Part shown: positions 60,501 through 64,000 of the stretch, in pieces
How positions within the stretch are numbered: the stretch's first letter is position 1
How the letters are laid out: each line of letters opens with the position of its first letter
DNA from: Rostratula benghalensis
Lineage: Eukaryota > Chordata > Aves > Charadriiformes > Rostratulidae
DNA: 64,000 nucleotides
Assembly (NCBI GenBank): GCA_013399305.1
Contig: VXAI01000190.1
Span: 1,067,897 to 1,131,896, forward strand
Reading direction: 5' to 3'
Position numbers and translations under genes: made by a program
The notes under the pieces: generated by a model
What the model saw: the letters and a program-made list of their open reading frames with translations, nothing else
Database searches by the model: none
Told to the model about the DNA's origin: nothing

Positions 60501-63335
60501 TACGGAAGGCCGTCCTTTTCCTTGGGGAGATCCCATGGTCCTGAGCACACCCACGGAAGCTGAGAAGCTCCCCAGCCCTGCTTCTGGCCAGGGAGCCACT
60601 TGCATCACTTCTCCTCCGGCTTCCGTGTTCAAATGGTTTCCTCTATTAACTGGCCCAAGAGTTTGTTTCCTCTGGAGCACTTCATCAAGAAGCTGCCAAA
60701 CCTGCCGTACGGTGGAGCCTGTCTTATTTCTTTGACTGGTCCCATTGAAGTTGGTGGGTTGTGCTTGTTGGGCTGTAATTAGACTTTGTTATGAGTAAGC
60801 AGCATCAGGCTATAAAGCTAATATCCTCCTGCGATGAGCGCCGCTTAAATATTAAGTCACCTTCTGTTTTGTCTATCCAGTCTGGTTTAAGCCCAGTGAG
60901 CTTTCAAAATGAAACACTGGATTGTATAGCTCTAATAATTTCCTGTGAAAAAGAGCTATTTCATATGGCATTTCGACCCGCCTTACACTTGATAAAAAAT
61001 GTGTGTGCATTTCACACCGACATTTCCTTTACTTACCAATACGTGGGGTTTTTCATTCAAATTTTCTATTCAAATACCTTTCTCTTGCAGATTAGCTCTT
61101 CCTGTTCGCTCTGGGCCTCCATTATTTATTTTTATCTTGCATGTTGTTCTTCCTTCCAAAGCAACTATTACTTACAGTCTGTGCTGTACTTGCTGTACAA
61201 AATTTCCGTACGTGACATAAAATCAAATATTTCAAACTTTGCCTCAGCTGGACCTGCTCAGGGAATCCTGTTTAGTTTTTCCCTCAGTTCTGTCTTGCTC
61301 TGTAAAAGCCACTGTGTCCAAATACCTTTTGCCCTCCTTGTGTCTTTTTCCTAGTGCTTGGGAAAACAAGGCAGGGTTAGAAGCTGGGGTGGTGGCCACC
61401 AGTGAGACTTGGGAGCGGGTGAACTCCCAGAGAACATGATTCTCCTTGTAGAAACTCAATCTGAATCATTTCAAATTGGGTACATTGGGAAGTCAGCAAC
61501 AGAAGTTCTAGTTGCTAAAAGAGTTGTCAAAATACATGCTTTTAATATAAATTTTGAAGAGGCACAAGATGGAAACCGCTTTGGTTTCTGCCCGCACTCC
61601 CTATGGAGCTGCCAAACCATCTCCTGCTGGGTTGAGTTTTTCCTGGCCCAGGGTGAGCTTTTCCTGGCCCAGATGGGTTACTTTAGGGATGGAAATGGCA
61701 AAAAGTGTGTCTTGGCACGTTGGATTCCAAGAAGGGGGAATAAGGTGTACAGGAGGTATCAGCTTCCCCTCCGGTGCCTGGGCTGCACTTGTGGGTTGAA
61801 TCCATCACTCCCCTCCTGTGTTCTAGCCCTCTGTGGGCTTGCAGCCCACCCCAGGAGGCACCAGGAGAAGAGAAGGACAAGGGAGATGTGTTTTGGGTGG
61901 ATTCCCCCTCAAACCCTTTCAGAGCAGAACAAGAAGAACCAAATCTCGCCCCCCTCCCCCTCCCAAAATGTTTTTTCATAAAAGGTGTAAAAGCCAACCA
62001 CAAAATCTGCAGTGTTATGTAGGTCATTTAGAGAGTACCTTAAACACAAAATTCAGTTGTTTGAAGTTAGTTTTTGTTGAAGTTTTATGTGTGCCTTTAA
62101 AATTTCCAGGTGCTTAGATATTTGCTTAACAAAAAACCCCATTTTCTTTGAGCTAAACTAAATACCCAAGATTTGAAAAGGATTCTGAGGTGAAAGAGCC
62201 ACCTTCTCATCCCAAAGCCTAATTACTGAGGCATTCTATTTTCTCAGGAGTCTCATCCTCTTAGAATAAATAAATTTTCAGAGCGCATTTCCTTGGATTT
62301 CTCTTGTTGGGATTAGCTATTGTAGGGCTGTCACTTTACCCCGCGGGGTTGCTCCTGCTTGGCTGCACGGGGGAGAAATTACTGCAGCTTGCAGAGATGC
62401 TTGGCCTTAATTATTCTTCTTCATTGAGGAGCAAGGGTCCACCTCCGTGCTGACCGCTGGGAAAGCACATGTTTGCAAAGTGTCCCCTCCTGGAGATCCG
62501 GGACAAGAAACGGGCCACGTTCAGGTATAAGCGAAATTTCTACTGCAGCTACTCCAGGTGTAAGTTTTATCAGTTGCTTTCTGCTTTTTAAACTTTTGTG
62601 AGTCTTCATGGGTTGGGAAGGGAAGGAGGAAAAGATGGAAGTTTCTTTTTCTCAGGTTTGGTAAAAATAGGACATCAGTACATATAGAGCCTACTTTTGG
62701 GGTAGCAGCTTGGCACCTGCTAGGTGCCCTTGATTATGCAGTTCAGGGAACAGAAGCACTCTGTTGGGTTTTTTTGGTTTGTTTGTTTTTCCTCAATTTA
62801 AGCATGGTAAAATGCTGTAGAATAAGGTCTAACAGGATCCTGTTACGTTGGATGAGGCCCTTGTCTTGCGTTTTAATTCCCTGCTAAGCTGCTCGGTATT
62901 CCAGCGTCCCCCAAACTTTTGCATGCTGTGAAGTAACGAAGCAGAACATGAAATCTTTTAAATCCGAAGAGCACCGGCGATCTCCTGAGCCTTTCACAGA
63001 GGCGTTGTCAGCGAAGAATGCGTGTGTGTACTCTCTACATTGTAATCCTCCGAGTGTGAAATTAGATCTGCTACCAGTTCCTTTTCTCCCCACCCACCCC
63101 ACCCCCCCTTAATTCTTTTTCGTATCAAATATAATATGCAGTTTAATCACCCTATCTGTTTCTGGGTATATAAAGCAAGGGATTACCCTTTTGCTAAGTA
63201 GATTTTCTCTCTCTTTTTGTAAAGCAGTATGGTTTAATAGTATGATTTGACTAGGATGCAGGGTAGAGTGAAGAATTACAGGCTTTTGTTCCCTTTTATT
63301 TTTACAGTGGTAAATATTCAAAAGGAGCTCCAATG
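57513..63335. other. Intron 1 unique sequence, 5.8 kb without CR1
   Basis: There is a short (TTTTA)4-like patch at about 59134-59152 and a 20-bp imperfect tandem repeat ('tttttcctggcccag' type) at 61633-61672. Conserved-looking blocks lie at 60780-61080 and 62888-63062. The two longest frames (187 and 190 codons, 60791-61981) have non-protein-like composition and no domain. No exon is supported. Confidence 0.5.
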
Positions 63336-63758
63336 TCTCAGAATCACAGAATAATATGGGGTTGGAAGGTACCCCTGGAGATCATCTCCTCCAACCCGCT
63401 GCCTGAGCAGGTCCTCCTAGAGCAGGTTGCACAGAAACTTGTCCAGGTGGGTTTGAAGGTCTCCAGAGATGGAGGCTCCACCACCTCTCTGGGCAGTCTG
63501 TCCCAAGGCTCTGCCACCCTCAAAGGACAGAAGATCCTCCTCAGGTTTAGATGGAACTTCTTATGAGCAAGTTTGTGCTCATTCCCTCTTCTCCTGTCCC
63601 TGGGCACCATTGAAAAAAGCCTGGCCCCATCTTCCTGGCACCCACTCTTAAAGTGTTTCTGGGCGTTGATCAGATCCCCCCTCAGCCTTCTCTTCTCCAG
63701 GCTAAAGAGACCCAAGTCCCTCAGCCTCTCCGTGTAAGAGAGATGCTCCAGGCCTCTG
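63336..63758 (-). mobile_element. CR1 LINE fragment, antisense
   Basis: It begins 'cagaatcacagaataatatg' and 'gggttggaaggtacccctgg'. It contains 'agcaggtcctcctagagcag', 'aagtgtttctgggcgttgat' and 'ccctcagccttctcttctcc'. The minus-strand ORF2 remnant ([20 protein letters not shown]) spans about 63344-63715 in one open frame of 123 codons. It is one of the better-preserved ORF2 ends here but is still only a fragment. Confidence 0.94.
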
Positions 63759-64000
63759 TGTCAGTCTACACATACCTATTTATATTTCCCAATTCTACTT
63801 TAGTAGCACGTAACTTCTTTTATGATGAAAGGTGGGTCCTAATAGGTGCTTTCAAAACATCACTAAATGTTTTTTTATACCAACCTCAAATGTCAGTGGT
63901 GCAGTCACCAGTGTGTCTTAAATAGCTCTTTTCCTTTGCTGACTTTCTGTTGATCACAACAAGCATTAATTCACAAGTTTGGGGGTTTTCCCCCCTCAGT
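63759..64000. other. Intron 1, end of window
   Basis: Unique sequence; nothing recognised. Confidence 0.5.

Larger units (their letters stand above)
12940..64000 (+). other. Intron 1 of the NHS-family gene (5' 51 kb, continues beyond the window)
   Basis: No exon resembling the conserved second exon of this family (SNLD...W.VHY / APWHQQ-type sequence) is seen on the + strand downstream. A very long first intron is characteristic of NHS and NHSL1. The interval contains fourteen CR1 fragments, microsatellites, two gaps and unique DNA, described in separate entries. An independent non-coding transcript inside the intron cannot be excluded. Confidence 0.75.

Noticed and set aside
60791..61981. 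Two adjacent long + strand frames (187 and 190 codons)
   Set aside because: They are rich in Ser, Phe, Cys and Trp without domain-like pattern, lack flanking splice logic and sit in AT-rich intron. About one or two frames of this size are expected by chance in 64 kb.
1..64000. tRNA, rRNA, CRISPR, bacterial operon or prophage content
   Set aside because: No cloverleaf-forming tRNA-like sequence, rRNA motifs, regularly spaced repeats or dense coding were seen. The DNA is vertebrate intron and flank.
1..64000. Endogenous retrovirus or LTR elements
   Set aside because: I found no paired terminal repeats, primer-binding site or retroviral gene remnants. The TATA-bearing 196-bp duplication is the only LTR-like hint and is too weak to call.

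Overview
This window is vertebrate and almost certainly avian nuclear DNA. The main evidence is about twenty 5'-truncated copies of the CR1 LINE, in both orientations, several ending in the (ATTCTATG)n-type 3' terminus typical of bird CR1. Other support is the low repeat load (my summed intervals give roughly 6-7 kb of CR1 in 64 kb), AT-rich non-coding DNA with long T and A runs, and one GC-rich CpG-island promoter. The species cannot be told from the sequence. There are no bacterial-type genes, operons, CRISPR arrays or prophage.

Only one protein-coding exon can be supported. It is a first coding exon on the + strand (12582-12939). It encodes 119 residues that start MPF, carry an R..EP..LCR motif, and continue through a Gly/Arg linker into a helical segment resembling a WAVE-homology domain. 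This is the signature of the Nance-Horan syndrome family (NHS, NHSL1, NHSL2), which regulates WAVE/Arp2/3-driven actin remodelling. I lean to NHSL1, but the paralogue is not settled. The exon ends in phase 1 at a good GTGAGT donor, and no second exon is recognisable in the remaining 51 kb, so intron 1 runs off the window.

Layout: 1-11.5 kb is upstream flank with five CR1 copies on the + strand or as tails, one minus copy at 10.7 kb, a 33-bp tandem duplication, and a 196-bp duplicated segment present twice 1,136 bp apart. About 11.5-13.5 kb is the CpG island: GC boxes, a long pyrimidine-rich leader, two upstream ORFs, exon 1, then an abrupt change to G-rich sequence on the coding strand. From 12.94 kb to the end is intron 1, holding fourteen more CR1 fragments, microsatellites, two assembly gaps (43087-43101 and 57448-57512) and long repeat-free stretches. 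A few of those stretches retain CpGs or have exon-like boundaries and are candidate regulatory elements.

I found no convincing undescribed biological system. The best leads are the 196-bp duplication whose edge abuts a CR1 tail (possible template switching), the GC-skew flip around exon 1, a possible 5'-UTR intron, an exon-like CpG-retaining block at 45100-45341, and an antisense 175-codon open frame at 13530-14057.
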